The position numbers were made by a program, and so were the translations under genes. A model generated the notes under the pieces. It did no database searches and was not told the origin of the DNA. It saw only the letters and a list, made by a program, of their open reading frames with translations. A DNA stretch of 64,000 bases, taken from contig OY729418.1 of assembly GCA_963422275.1 (NCBI GenBank), positions 1,736,001-1,800,000 on the forward strand, given 5' to 3'. Shown here piece by piece: positions 8,033-16,102 of this stretch. Position 1 is the first letter of the stretch. The number at the start of each line of letters is the position of its first letter. The stretch comes from G963422275 sp963422275 (lineage in GTDB: Bacteria > Pseudomonadota > Alphaproteobacteria > Rhodobacterales > Rhodobacteraceae).

Positions 8033-8966
8033 GATGCACCTCCTGAATGGAGGGTATACCAATACTTGGTACCGCGCAATATCACTCATTTACTCAAGCG
8101 TACCCGAGTTATGGATAAGCTCTGTTTGGTTTTGGCATGCACCGAATGGCGTCTGGCACGACGATTTTGCCGATTTTGACCTTTGGCTGCGCCAGAATAT
8201 AGGCAGCCAGACATGACAGGATATGAACGAAGGCATTTGTTGGGGACCGGTGTCGTGTGCGTTCCAATCCCATGCTCGATTTCAGTTTATCGAACAGCGT
8301 TTCAATGATGAACCGCTTCCGCAACATGATTTTGTCCAGAATGGGCAGAGGAAAGTTTTTCATGTTGCGGCGAATGCCAGTGATCAGGTGCAGGCCCTGT
8401 TGCCGCAAACGCTGGAAAAGCGGCTTCGGAATGCAGCCTTTGTCGCCGAACGCCTTGCCTTTCAACTCGGCAATCATGGTCTCAAGCGGCTTGCGGTCGT
8501 CGGTGTTTCCAGGCGTGATCTTGACGGCCATGACCTGACCCTTGTCGTTGATGACCAGATGCAGCTTGAACCCGAAAAACCACCCCATGGCGCTGCGGCC
8601 CCGCTTGGCCAGTCCTTTGAACACCTTGTTCCGGTTGATCCGTGCGTTGTGGCAGACAGCGAGCTTGGTGCTGTCCACAAAACAGATTCCGGTTTCCTCA
8701 CCGCGAAAGCATTGCATCAAGATGCAAAACGGAACCGGCAAGCGCGGCATCAGAGCGACAAACCGTCCGCAGCTCGGCAGGTCTCCAAAGCGGTCGCGAT
8801 ATTTCCGCTCCACGCCATGGAACCGGAAAGCCTTGAAATTCTTGAAGGGCGAGAGATGGAACAGCACCATGATGAAGAGCCTTTCGCTGAGCGAGAGCTT
8901 GCCCGAGCGCGAGCGCTGGCGGCCTGTGCCGATCAGCCGATGCCGCTCCCATTCTTCAAAGGCCTT

Positions 8967-9996
8967 CCTGATTACCTTTGAATGCAAGCTATATTTGGGA
9001 TGGAATATTGTCATGCAAGGCAATGCTCGGAAGGGAATTTACATGGCACGCAACCCAGTGCAGTTTCAGAAAGGAATCAGTCTGAACGCATTTCTCTCAC
9101 TCTATGGGACCGAAGACCAATGCTTCGACGCCCTGTATCGGTGGCGATGGCCCAATGGCTTCGAATGCCCTCACTGCGGGCATGACCGAGGCTGTCAACT
9201 CAACATCCGCAAGCTCCAGCAGTGCCATCGCTGCCACCGCCAGACCTCGATCACCGCCGGGACCCTGTTCGAGGCCACCAAGCTGCCGCTCACAGTGTGG
9301 TTTCAGGCCATCTACCTCATCACCCAAGACAAGAAAGGCATCTCGGCGATGATGCTGCACCGCCATCTGGGCATCTCCTGCAACGCGGCGTGGCGCATGA
9401 AACACAAGCTGATGCAGGGGATGATGGAGCGAGACCGCGAACACCCGCTCAGCGGCCGGGTCGAGCTCGACGATGCCTATCTCGGCGGCGAGCGAAGCGG
9501 CGGCAAGCGCGGGCGAGGGGCGCTGACCAAGACCCCTTTCGTGGCCGCCGTCCAGACCAACGAGCACGGACACCCGCTGCGCCTGAAGCTCACGGTCGTC
9601 GAAGGGTTCCGCACCCGCGAAATCGCCGCCTGGGCACACCGGCACCTGGGCGCCGGCACTTCGGTGGTGTCCGATGATTTGGCCTGCTTCCATGGCGCCA
9701 GCGCGGCCGGTTGCGCTCATGACAGGATTGTGGTGGGAAGCGGGAAAGCCAGCGTCGAGTGCCCTGTGTTTCGTTGGGTGAACACCATTCTCGGCAATGT
9801 CAAGAGTGCGTTGCGCGGCACCTGCCATGCGATTCGCCCCAAATGCGCCCAGCGATATCTCTCGGAGTTCGAATGCCGCTTCAATCGTCGCTTCGACCTG
9901 CCCGACATCATCCCCAGACTTGCCTGTGTGGCCCTCAGAACGCCGCCCATGCCCGAACGGCTGCTCAAGTTGCGCTTAGCTTAAGTGGCAATCAGG
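8967..9996 (+). mobile_element. IS1595-family insertion sequence, apparently complete
   Basis: The ends CCTGATTACC (8967) and, reversed from 9996, CCTGATTGCC are terminal inverted repeats, flanked by AAGGCCTT (8959-8966) and AAGGTCTT (9997-10004), an 8-base target duplication with one mismatch as expected for IS1595. Length 1030 bp with one transposase gene spanning most of it. Confidence 0.85.
9043..9984 (+). CDS. IS1595-family (ISXO2-like) transposase
   Basis: A 313-residue protein starting MARNPVQFQKGIS. It has an N-terminal zinc ribbon (CPHCGH ... CHRC, about residues 45-68), the helical region KKGISAMMLHRHLG, and the DDE-type core with RVELDDAYLGGER, VVSDDLACF and the conserved RWVNTILGNVKSALRGT block. 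No internal stop or shift is seen, so the enzyme may be active. A longer open frame starting at 8542 runs through antisense IS982 sequence and is not the real start; an ATG at 9013 is an alternative. Confidence 0.88.
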   Translation: MARNPVQFQKGISLNAFLSLYGTEDQCFDALYRWRWPNGFECPHCGHDRGCQLNIRKLQQCHRCHRQTSITAGTLFEATKLPLTVWFQAIYLITQDKKGISAMMLHRHLGISCNAAWRMKHKLMQGMMERDREHPLSGRVELDDAYLGGERSGGKRGRGALTKTPFVAAVQTNEHGHPLRLKLTVVEGFRTREIAAWAHRHLGAGTSVVSDDLACFHGASAAGCAHDRIVVGSGKASVECPVFRWVNTILGNVKSALRGTCHAIRPKCAQRYLSEFECRFNRRFDLPDIIPRLACVALRTPPMPERLLKLRLA

Positions 9997-10154
9997 AAGG
10001 TCTTTGCAAAGTCGTCGGGACAGCAGAACAGTGCGATGATGGAGGTGTTCATTGAGGGGATCTCATCCGTTGATTTTGATTGCGGATACAGAATCAGGCC
10101 ACGCCCGATTTGGGAACCCCCTCACCCCTCTTATCCAGAATTGGGGTTAGCATC

Positions 10155-10321
10155 GTCTCGGCGCCCTCGTCGACCAAGAACGAGAGCAGCACCCGCGATC
10201 CGGAGATGCACCGGACGAAGAAGGAGAACCGGCGGCATTTCGGGATGAAGCTGCACATCGGCATCGCCCCCCGGGTTTGGCGCACCATCTGGAGGGAACG
10301 GGCCGCCAGCGTCGCGACTTG
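10155..10321 (+). pseudogene. IS5-family transposase, middle fragment
   Basis: Directly after the right TAGCATC duplication the frame reads VSAPSSTKNESSTRDPEM and HRTKKENRRHFGMKLHIG, the conserved IS5 segment carrying the second catalytic region, then decays into unrelated sequence and a stop (10321). It is the continuation of the fragment ending at 5150. The rest of the C-terminal domain is not recognisable between 10321 and the element end at 10517. Confidence 0.78.
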
Positions 10322-10365
10322 ACGCCTTCGAGTCGGCTTCTGCACGCCGAGGAGAAGTGTGTGCG

Positions 10366-10431
10366 GAATTTGCCGGGTCGGCCCTGCGGGGGCTGAAACG
10401 GCGGCGATTCCGCCCCGAAAACGTGCATTTG
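10366..10431 (-). repeat. Diverged repeat, inverted partner at 2884-2948
   Basis: Reverse-complement match to 2884-2948 (see that entry). This copy lies inside the right part of the IS5 element, the other lies outside it, so the repeat is older than or independent of the IS5 insertion. Confidence 0.5.
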
Positions 10432-10517
10432 GGGCTTCCGGACCGCAGAAAACCAACCGGCAGCCAGGAAGAGCAGCTCCCGGAGCTAAAGCCAAAAAAA
10501 TCCAAATCGGAGGTTCA

Positions 10518-12368
10518 CTAGTAGTGGCCGCGCGAGCGCATCAGTGCGTCAGCCCGATTTTGCGCGTCGGACAGTGCCAAGTCGATGCTCTTGACCCCTT
10601 GCAGCATGTCATGCATTTCCTCGCCCGCGATCTTTATGATGTTGGTGATTTCCGGAACGGGCGGGCGTGGCCACATCTGGAGCACGCCAAAGCGAGCCAT
10701 TTCGTCCACGATGGATATCAGCGGTGAAATCCGCTGAACTTCCGGATCAATGCTGACGCTGAACCTTGGGCTCACAAGACTTCCGTTCTCGATGTAGAGC
10801 TTGATTGCTTGGGCCGAAGTTAGCTCCATGAGCGCAGTCCAGACGGGTTCCACCCGCTCAAGCGCGATGTTCGAAGGTATTGCCAATGCGTAGCCCCCGA
10901 GAGGTGCGACCGGCCGGCCGGCCGGCCCATGCGGATGCGGCAGGTACTCAGTGTTGCCGCAGGCCGGCGAATCCCTGTCGAGCTCGAACAGAGGCGACAG
11001 CAGAGTGGCAGAGTACGCAATCGCCGCCTCGCCGTCCGCGTAGCAGCGTGCGCGTTCGTACCATGACATTCCGAGTATTCCGGTCGGCGAATAGTCGAGC
11101 AACTCCAGAAAATACTCTGCTGTCGACCGCGCCTCCGCAGTGCCGAACATCGGACGGAAGCCCTCGCCCTCCACATGCTCCATGTCGAATCCTGAGTCAT
11201 TCGGCCGCAGATTCAGTACCGGCTGTCCGAAAGCGCTGGTGACATAGAGGAATGAGTGTCCTAGCGGTGTTCCGCGCGCCGCGTTCCATGCAATGCCGGC
11301 CACGCCGGGAACGGATTCATGAATCGCCCTTGCGGCCGCCAGCGTCGCATTGATCGTGCGCGGAGGCTGCAGGCCAAGCGCATCGAGAAGGTCGCGCCTG
11401 TAGACCAGAAGATCTGGGGTTGTCTGAACTGGAATCCCGTACTGCTGTCCCTTGTACCTTGCGCTTCGCAGCGCCTCAGGATGGAAGTCCGAGGTATCGA
11501 AGCCGGTTTTCAGGATCAAGGGGTTCAGTGCGAGGAAATGTCCTCCCTCAACCATCTCCCCGAACCAAGGCAGGTCGCAGGCGACAATGTCATAGCGCGA
11601 GATTTCGTGGCATGAGTTGTCGAGGATTTCGTCTCGAAGGCGATCGATCGAGAGTGCCCGACTCTTGATGCCCACGCCGAAGATCGTCTCGAACTGTCTC
11701 TTGAGTGCATGCATCGCCATGAAAGTGGGATCGGCATGCACAAGCAAACGAAGACCGCCGCCCAGCGGCAGCTTGCAGTCCAGTATGGCGGGATGAGGCA
11801 GGACATTCGCGCTCGCATAGGACGCGCCGAAAAAATAATTTGCTGTGCCGGATAGTTGGCCGCCACCGGACTCGGCTAGGTTGCCGACCAGCGCTCTTGT
11901 CCTCCGCGCGAATTCCTGCCATTCGTGAAGCAGCTTGGCCGTGGGATGAAGCGAGAATGACTTTCCGGTCGAAGTGCGCGGGCGACGGAACAGCAGGCCA
12001 CGCTCCTCTATTGCTGCGAGGGCGCGCATGGCGGTGCCGTAGGACATTCCGGAGGCTCCCACCAGCGAGGAGCTAGTCGTGAGCTTTCCTGTCAGGTGGT
12101 TGCGGACGAGCGTCACGAGCATTCGGATCTCGCTGTAACCTTTTCTGATCGACAGCGAGAGCTCGGCCTCGAGCTCGAGTTGCTCGACGAAGTCGAGAAA
12201 TCGGGCCATTTCCTGGTTGGAAATGCCCGCCATTTGGCTGCGATCCTCGGTTTCGTACGGGCCCTCAGGCTTGTTTCCGGCTTTCGTCTTCAGGCGGCTC
12301 TGCCAAGGCGTGAGCAGTGCGCCCTTTTTGCGAGCGGAATGCGTCGTGGCCTCAAGGTCAGGTTCCAT
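10518..12368 (-). CDS. One-component regulator: DNA-binding winged helix fused to a family 1 solute-binding-protein domain
   Basis: The 616-residue product has no signal peptide or membrane segment. Residues of about 70-150 form a winged-helix domain (recognition region ASGMSYGTAMRALAAIEERG, then wing RRPRTSTGKSFSL). From about residue 205 the protein resembles an extracellular sugar-binding protein (LRLLVHADPTFMAMHALKRQ, YDIVACDLPWFGEMVEGG, GIPVQTTPDLLVYRRDLL, GGYALAIPSN). It is the last gene of the RbsABC-type operon and presumably senses the imported sugar in the cytoplasm, acting on the divergent promoter region near 17213-17269. The stop codon falls in the CTAG duplicated by the IS5 element. 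Start could be an internal ATG; the first 40 residues look poorly structured. Confidence 0.8.
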   Translation of the reverse strand: MEPDLEATTHSARKKGALLTPWQSRLKTKAGNKPEGPYETEDRSQMAGISNQEMARFLDFVEQLELEAELSLSIRKGYSEIRMLVTLVRNHLTGKLTTSSSLVGASGMSYGTAMRALAAIEERGLLFRRPRTSTGKSFSLHPTAKLLHEWQEFARRTRALVGNLAESGGGQLSGTANYFFGASYASANVLPHPAILDCKLPLGGGLRLLVHADPTFMAMHALKRQFETIFGVGIKSRALSIDRLRDEILDNSCHEISRYDIVACDLPWFGEMVEGGHFLALNPLILKTGFDTSDFHPEALRSARYKGQQYGIPVQTTPDLLVYRRDLLDALGLQPPRTINATLAAARAIHESVPGVAGIAWNAARGTPLGHSFLYVTSAFGQPVLNLRPNDSGFDMEHVEGEGFRPMFGTAEARSTAEYFLELLDYSPTGILGMSWYERARCYADGEAAIAYSATLLSPLFELDRDSPACGNTEYLPHPHGPAGRPVAPLGGYALAIPSNIALERVEPVWTALMELTSAQAIKLYIENGSLVSPRFSVSIDPEVQRISPLISIVDEMARFGVLQMWPRPPVPEITNIIKIAGEEMHDMLQGVKSIDLALSDAQNRADALMRSRGHY

Positions 12369-12422
12369 GGCGGGAATTGCACAGCTGAGTATTCTCGGTC
12401 GGCCGCTGTTGGGTTAGGGAGT

Positions 12423-13466
12423 TCATGGCGGGACCGCGAAACGCGAGGCGGATTTTCTTGCGAGCAAGGCAGTTCTTCGCGCATCGACGTCTTGGAGTAT
12501 CTGCCGCCGCCGCTGATGCTCGTCGAAAACCCGACTTCCAGTCTGGAACATTATCACAATCATCAATAGAACACCGAGATAAAGTTGCACCATGAACGCC
12601 GGTGTGACATTGAACACAAGCCCCGTGTTCAGGAAGTTCACGGTGAGTGTGCCTATTGCGGCGCCTACCACGCCGCCACGTCCGCCTAGAATCGAGACGC
12701 CGCCGATAAATGCCGCGACGGTACCTGCAAGCAGAAGATATTGCAGGCCCAGCGCTTGGGCGGTGCCCGAGCGCAACCCGATGATCACGCCACCGAGTCC
12801 GGCACAAAATCCCGAGATGGCGAAGACAATGATCATTGGGCGTCTCAGGCTGATTCCGGCAGCAAGCGCTTCCTTGCGTGCACCCCCGATGGCATAGATC
12901 TCCCTACCAAAGCGCGTGAAGTTCATGAAGATTCCGACGACGACGAACATGAACACCACGAGCATGCTCGCCGGGGAGAAGTAGCCGAGCATCTTTGTCG
13001 TGATGAAGTCGGGAACAGTAAAATCCGTCAGCATGACGGTTTTCTCCTCTGCCGCGAACAATGCCACGCCGCGCAGCAGCATCAAGGTGCCCACAGTGAG
13101 CACTATCGCCCGAACCCTCAGAATGGCAATGAAATAGCCCTGCACGACGCCGATCAAGGTCGCTGTCGACAAAGCAATGAGAATCGCGGTCTCAGCACCT
13201 AGGCTGTCGGTGAACCGCACCGCTATGACCGCGGCAAGCGCAGCGTTCGAGCCAATTGAAAGATCAATCTCCCCTGCGATTATGCACAGCGTCAGTGCCA
13301 GTCCGACGAGTCCAAGCACGGCAAATCTCTCCATGATCGCAAAGGTCGTCCGATGCGTCGCGAAAAGATCGTTGGTGATCCCAAAATACCCGTAGACGCA
13401 AACCGCGAGAAGCACTGCGAATGCTAGATCGGGATTGCCTGTTATCCAATTCCTCAGTCTATGCAA
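12423..13466 (-). CDS. Sugar ABC transporter permease (RbsC family)
   Basis: A hydrophobic 347-residue membrane protein with about eight to ten predicted segments and the RbsC/XylH-type motif GEIDLSIGSNAALAAV, used for coupling to the ATPase. It follows the second permease gene by ten bases, so the transporter uses a heterodimeric membrane channel like rhamnose (RhaPQ) or autoinducer-2 (LsrCD) systems. It would import a pentose, deoxyhexose or related sugar across the inner membrane; the substrate is not evident. Confidence 0.88.
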   Translation of the reverse strand: MHRLRNWITGNPDLAFAVLLAVCVYGYFGITNDLFATHRTTFAIMERFAVLGLVGLALTLCIIAGEIDLSIGSNAALAAVIAVRFTDSLGAETAILIALSTATLIGVVQGYFIAILRVRAIVLTVGTLMLLRGVALFAAEEKTVMLTDFTVPDFITTKMLGYFSPASMLVVFMFVVVGIFMNFTRFGREIYAIGGARKEALAAGISLRRPMIIVFAISGFCAGLGGVIIGLRSGTAQALGLQYLLLAGTVAAFIGGVSILGGRGGVVGAAIGTLTVNFLNTGLVFNVTPAFMVQLYLGVLLMIVIMFQTGSRVFDEHQRRRQILQDVDARRTALLARKSASRFAVPP

Positions 13467-13475
13467 CGGTTTTCC

Positions 13476-14495
13476 CTATTCTTGAGAGCGGCTGCCGCGG
13501 CGAGCCATGGCAAACACCATGATTGAAAAGACGATCATCAGTCCGACGGCCAGAACGCGCGGTCCGCTGTTGAATCCGTGAAGAACCATCATGTTGTCGA
13601 CAGTGGAAATGAATATGGCGCCGAGGCTGGATCGAAGTGTGGAGCCAAATCCACCCATAATCGAGTTTCCGCCTACCATCACTGTGGCGATCACCAGAAT
13701 CGTCATGTCTCCCGATGAGCCAAACTCGGACGAAAAATAGTTCACGTGCGCACTGGAGACCTGGGCAGCAAACGCGACCGCCACGAACGCCGAACAAACC
13801 GACGCAATTGCACATACCTTGATAGCCATCGCGAAGTTCTCGTGTCCAGTAGCGCGGCCGGCGGCGCGGTTTGCCCCTATCAGGTAGACCTGCCGTCCGA
13901 ATTTCGAGTAGCGGAGCACGCACTCTGCCGTAATTGCAATGAGAATGAATGCTATCGTGATGTTGGGCAGCCCCAAAAATGATCCAGTTCCGAGCCATTC
14001 CGCCCCATGCGGACGGCGGAACGAGATAACAAGGTTGTCGCTCCACCATGAGCCGAGGCCGAACAGCAGTCCTGCCGCGCCCAGCGTAACCACAATCGGG
14101 TTGCCGCCGAGGCCGATCAGAATTCCTTGTGCCGCGCCAGTCGCCAGCGCAATGGCCATCGTGAACAGGAACGACAATTCGAATCCATAGCCTGCCGACA
14201 TCGACGTTGCGAAGGCGATGATGCAGATCGCGGCGGTCTCCTTCATCGACAGCAGGAAGAAGTTTCCGGACAATGTTACAAATGTCAGCCCGACGGCCAT
14301 TATTCCAACTAGTGCGGCATCGCGGATAATCGTCTTGAAATTGAAGATCGTGAGGAAATTCGGCGCCGTCGCCATGCCTGCGACGATGATCGTCAGGAAC
14401 AGCGCGATCAGGACTACCACCAAGCGGGAGTTGCCCTGCACCCATCGATCAATAGCGCGCCTGGCGAAGTTTCGGATATCGCCAACGCCGGTCAT
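13476..14495 (-). CDS. Sugar ABC transporter permease (RbsC family)
   Basis: 339 residues, multispanning, with the family motif VTLSGNFFLLSMKETAAI in place of the usual DLSVG segment, and a conserved GGNSIMGGFGSTLRSSLGA loop near the C-terminus. It overlaps the ATPase stop by four bases and precedes the second permease. The two permeases share fold but little sequence identity, as expected for an asymmetric channel. Confidence 0.88.
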   Translation of the reverse strand: MTGVGDIRNFARRAIDRWVQGNSRLVVVLIALFLTIIVAGMATAPNFLTIFNFKTIIRDAALVGIMAVGLTFVTLSGNFFLLSMKETAAICIIAFATSMSAGYGFELSFLFTMAIALATGAAQGILIGLGGNPIVVTLGAAGLLFGLGSWWSDNLVISFRRPHGAEWLGTGSFLGLPNITIAFILIAITAECVLRYSKFGRQVYLIGANRAAGRATGHENFAMAIKVCAIASVCSAFVAVAFAAQVSSAHVNYFSSEFGSSGDMTILVIATVMVGGNSIMGGFGSTLRSSLGAIFISTVDNMMVLHGFNSGPRVLAVGLMIVFSIMVFAMARRGSRSQE

Positions 14496-16015
14496 AGCGA
14501 AGCCTCCGCCTCGGGAGATTGGTCAAATGGATGGGTGATCTGCTTCAGTATCGTGGCGGCGGTTATGTCATTGAGCTTGATTTCGCCGATCTGCATTCCG
14601 CGATAGAATGTAATGACTCGGTCTGAGAGACCGACAATCTCCTGAATGTCCGTGGAGGCCACGACGATTGCTGCGCCTTCGTCGGCTAGCTCGCGGAGCT
14701 TCTGGTAGATCTCCGCACGCGCGCCCACGTCCACACCCCGGGTCGGCTCGTTGACGAGGACCACCCTTGGCGTGATTGACAGCCACTTGCCCAACGCAAC
14801 TTTCTGCTGATTGCCACCGGAAAGCACGCCTGCTTCCGCGTTGATGCGAGAAACGTCCACCGTGAACTTTTCCGCATTGGACCGCGCCAGCCCGGTTTCA
14901 ATTCCACGGCGGACAATTCCGATCTTCGATATCCTCTCAAGTGCTGGCGAGGTCAGGTTTTCCCTGATGGGCCGACCGAGAAAGAGCCCATCGAGCTTCC
15001 TGTCTTCAGAACAGTAGGCAATCCCTGCGGAAATAGCCTCCTTTGGCGATCGTGGAAGAAATCGTCTGCCTTCAAGCTCGATTTCGCCGGAGCGGGAACG
15101 CAACTTTCCGCCGGTCGCGGCGAGCGCGTCTCCAGAACCGCTTCCGAGCTGTCCCGCGAGACCAAGAATCTCTCCTGGATACACGTCGAAATTGAAAGGT
15201 TCCAAGGCTCCGTCAGGCCACAGATCCTTGACCCTGAGAAGATGCTTGCTCCGAACGACTGGCCGTCTCTTCGGAAACATGTTTTGCAACTCGCGACCGA
15301 GCATCAGTTCCACCAGAGACTGAACGTCGAGTTCATTCGCTGCGCGCGGGCTCTGGCTCTTTCCATCGCGAAGAATCGTGATGCGATGGCACACCCTGAA
15401 AATCTCGTCTAGCCGATGGCTGACGTAGATTATCGACTTGCCGTTTTCGGCCAGCCTCGTTACCATCGAGAGAATTCGCATGCTGTCCGACTCGCCCAAC
15501 GCTGCTGTCGGCTCGTCGAGAATCAGGATGCGCGGCTCGTGTGCAAGAAGGCGCGCAACCTCGACAAGTTGCTGCTCGCCAACTGAAAGCCGGTTGACGG
15601 CGATACCCGGATCAACGTCGTCAAGCCCTACCTCATCGAGATAGCGCTTTGCGCGCTTGGCAAGTGCAATCTTCGTTGCCATTGCCGGAACATGGTCGCC
15701 CGCCAGGAAAACGTTCTCCGCCACGGACATGGTGGGAATCTGGCTAAGTTCCTGCTGGGCAATGGCTATGCCCGCCCTTTCGGCGCGGGTCGGATTCGAA
15801 AACCGGACTTTCTCGCCTTCAAGCCGGAATTCGCCTGCATATCCGTCGTCAAAGCCGCTGATAACCTTGACAAGAGTGGATTTTCCCGCTCCGTTCTCGC
15901 CGACAAGACCCATCACCTCGCCGGGATATATCTCGAAACACACATCCTTCAGTGCGTGTATCGCGCCAAAGGATCGGTTGATTGAAGCCAGTCTCAGCAA
16001 CGGCTCCATCGTCAA
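14492..16015 (-). CDS. Sugar ABC transporter ATP-binding protein, duplicated domain (RbsA family)
   Basis: 507 residues with two ABC domains. The first has an intact Walker A (GENGAGKSTLVK), signature LSVGEQQLVEVAR and Walker B ILILDEPTAAL. The second has a degenerate Walker A (GQLGSGSGDALAA) but a clear signature LSGGNQQKVALGKWL and VVLVNEPTRGVDVGA, the usual RbsA pattern in which the second site is catalytically weak. It powers the permease pair encoded next to it. Confidence 0.92.
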   Translation of the reverse strand: MTMEPLLRLASINRSFGAIHALKDVCFEIYPGEVMGLVGENGAGKSTLVKVISGFDDGYAGEFRLEGEKVRFSNPTRAERAGIAIAQQELSQIPTMSVAENVFLAGDHVPAMATKIALAKRAKRYLDEVGLDDVDPGIAVNRLSVGEQQLVEVARLLAHEPRILILDEPTAALGESDSMRILSMVTRLAENGKSIIYVSHRLDEIFRVCHRITILRDGKSQSPRAANELDVQSLVELMLGRELQNMFPKRRPVVRSKHLLRVKDLWPDGALEPFNFDVYPGEILGLAGQLGSGSGDALAATGGKLRSRSGEIELEGRRFLPRSPKEAISAGIAYCSEDRKLDGLFLGRPIRENLTSPALERISKIGIVRRGIETGLARSNAEKFTVDVSRINAEAGVLSGGNQQKVALGKWLSITPRVVLVNEPTRGVDVGARAEIYQKLRELADEGAAIVVASTDIQEIVGLSDRVITFYRGMQIGEIKLNDITAATILKQITHPFDQSPEAEASL

Positions 16016-16053
16016 CGGCCGAGTTTACGTTTGAGCCTTGGGAAACGGAAACG

Positions 16054-16081
16054 CCTCGGGCCGACTGCAGACAGCCCGAGG
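16054..16081 (-). terminator. Hairpin between solute-binding-protein and ATPase genes
   Basis: CCTCGGGC (16054-16061) pairs exactly with GCCCGAGG (16074-16081) around a 12-base loop, with no T-run. It probably stabilises the binding-protein mRNA or attenuates transcription, giving more binding protein than transporter. Confidence 0.55.
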
Positions 16082-16102
16082 ATCAGTTCGAGAAATAGCG
16101 TT

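Larger units (their letters stand above)
8109..10052 (-). pseudogene. IS982-family transposase split by IS1595 insertion
   Basis: The N-terminal codons lie at 10052-9997 (MNTSIIALFCCPDDFAKT) and the remainder from about 8966 to 8109 (KAFEEWERHRLIGTGRQ through the IETLFDKLKSSMG DDE region). The open frame running to 9023 has its first 20 residues from the IS1595 end and is not a natural start. The interrupting element makes the gene non-functional. Confidence 0.88.
5151..10147. mobile_element. IS982-flanked composite transposon carrying parA and parDE
   Basis: Two directly repeated IS982-family elements (5151-6157 and 8102-10147) bracket about 1.9 kb of plasmid-type maintenance genes. The outer flanks carry the same 7 bases TAGCATC (5144-5150 and 10148-10154), whereas the inner flanks do not match as a duplication. 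Deleting the unit with one TAGCATC restores an uninterrupted reading through the host IS5 transposase (KEGSI joined to VSAPSSTKN). This is direct evidence that the whole unit moved as one transposon. The left transposase has a frameshift and the right one is disrupted, so it is now probably immobile without help. Confidence 0.85.
8102..10147 (-). mobile_element. IS982-family insertion sequence, copy 2 (right arm), interrupted by IS1595 element
   Basis: Same inverted-repeat ends as copies 1 and 3. Removing the IS1595 element and one 8-base duplication leaves 1008 bp, exactly the length of copy 3. Confidence 0.88.
4231..10517 (+). mobile_element. IS5-family element (IS5 subgroup), inactivated and split by later insertions
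   Basis: The left end GGAACCTCTGAATATAG (4231) and the right end, whose reverse complement is TGAACCTCCGATTTGG (10517), form imperfect inverted repeats, flanked on both sides by CTAG (4227-4230 and 10518-10521), a duplication typical of IS5-subgroup target sites. Inside lie two fragments of one IS5 transposase (4746-5150 and 10155 onward) that join in frame once the composite transposon 5151-10154 is removed, and an IS1595 relic near the left end. The right CTAG supplies the stop codon of the neighbouring regulator gene. Confidence 0.75.

Noticed and set aside
8109..9023. A seemingly full-length 304-residue IS982 transposase with N-terminus MPCMTIFHPKYSLHSKVIR
   Set aside because: Those first residues come from the end of the inserted IS1595 element; the true N-terminal codons lie at 10052-9997.
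8542..9984. A 480-codon open frame on the plus strand
   Set aside because: The first 167 codons are antisense to the IS982 transposase and read as basic low-information sequence; only the part from 9043 is a transposase.
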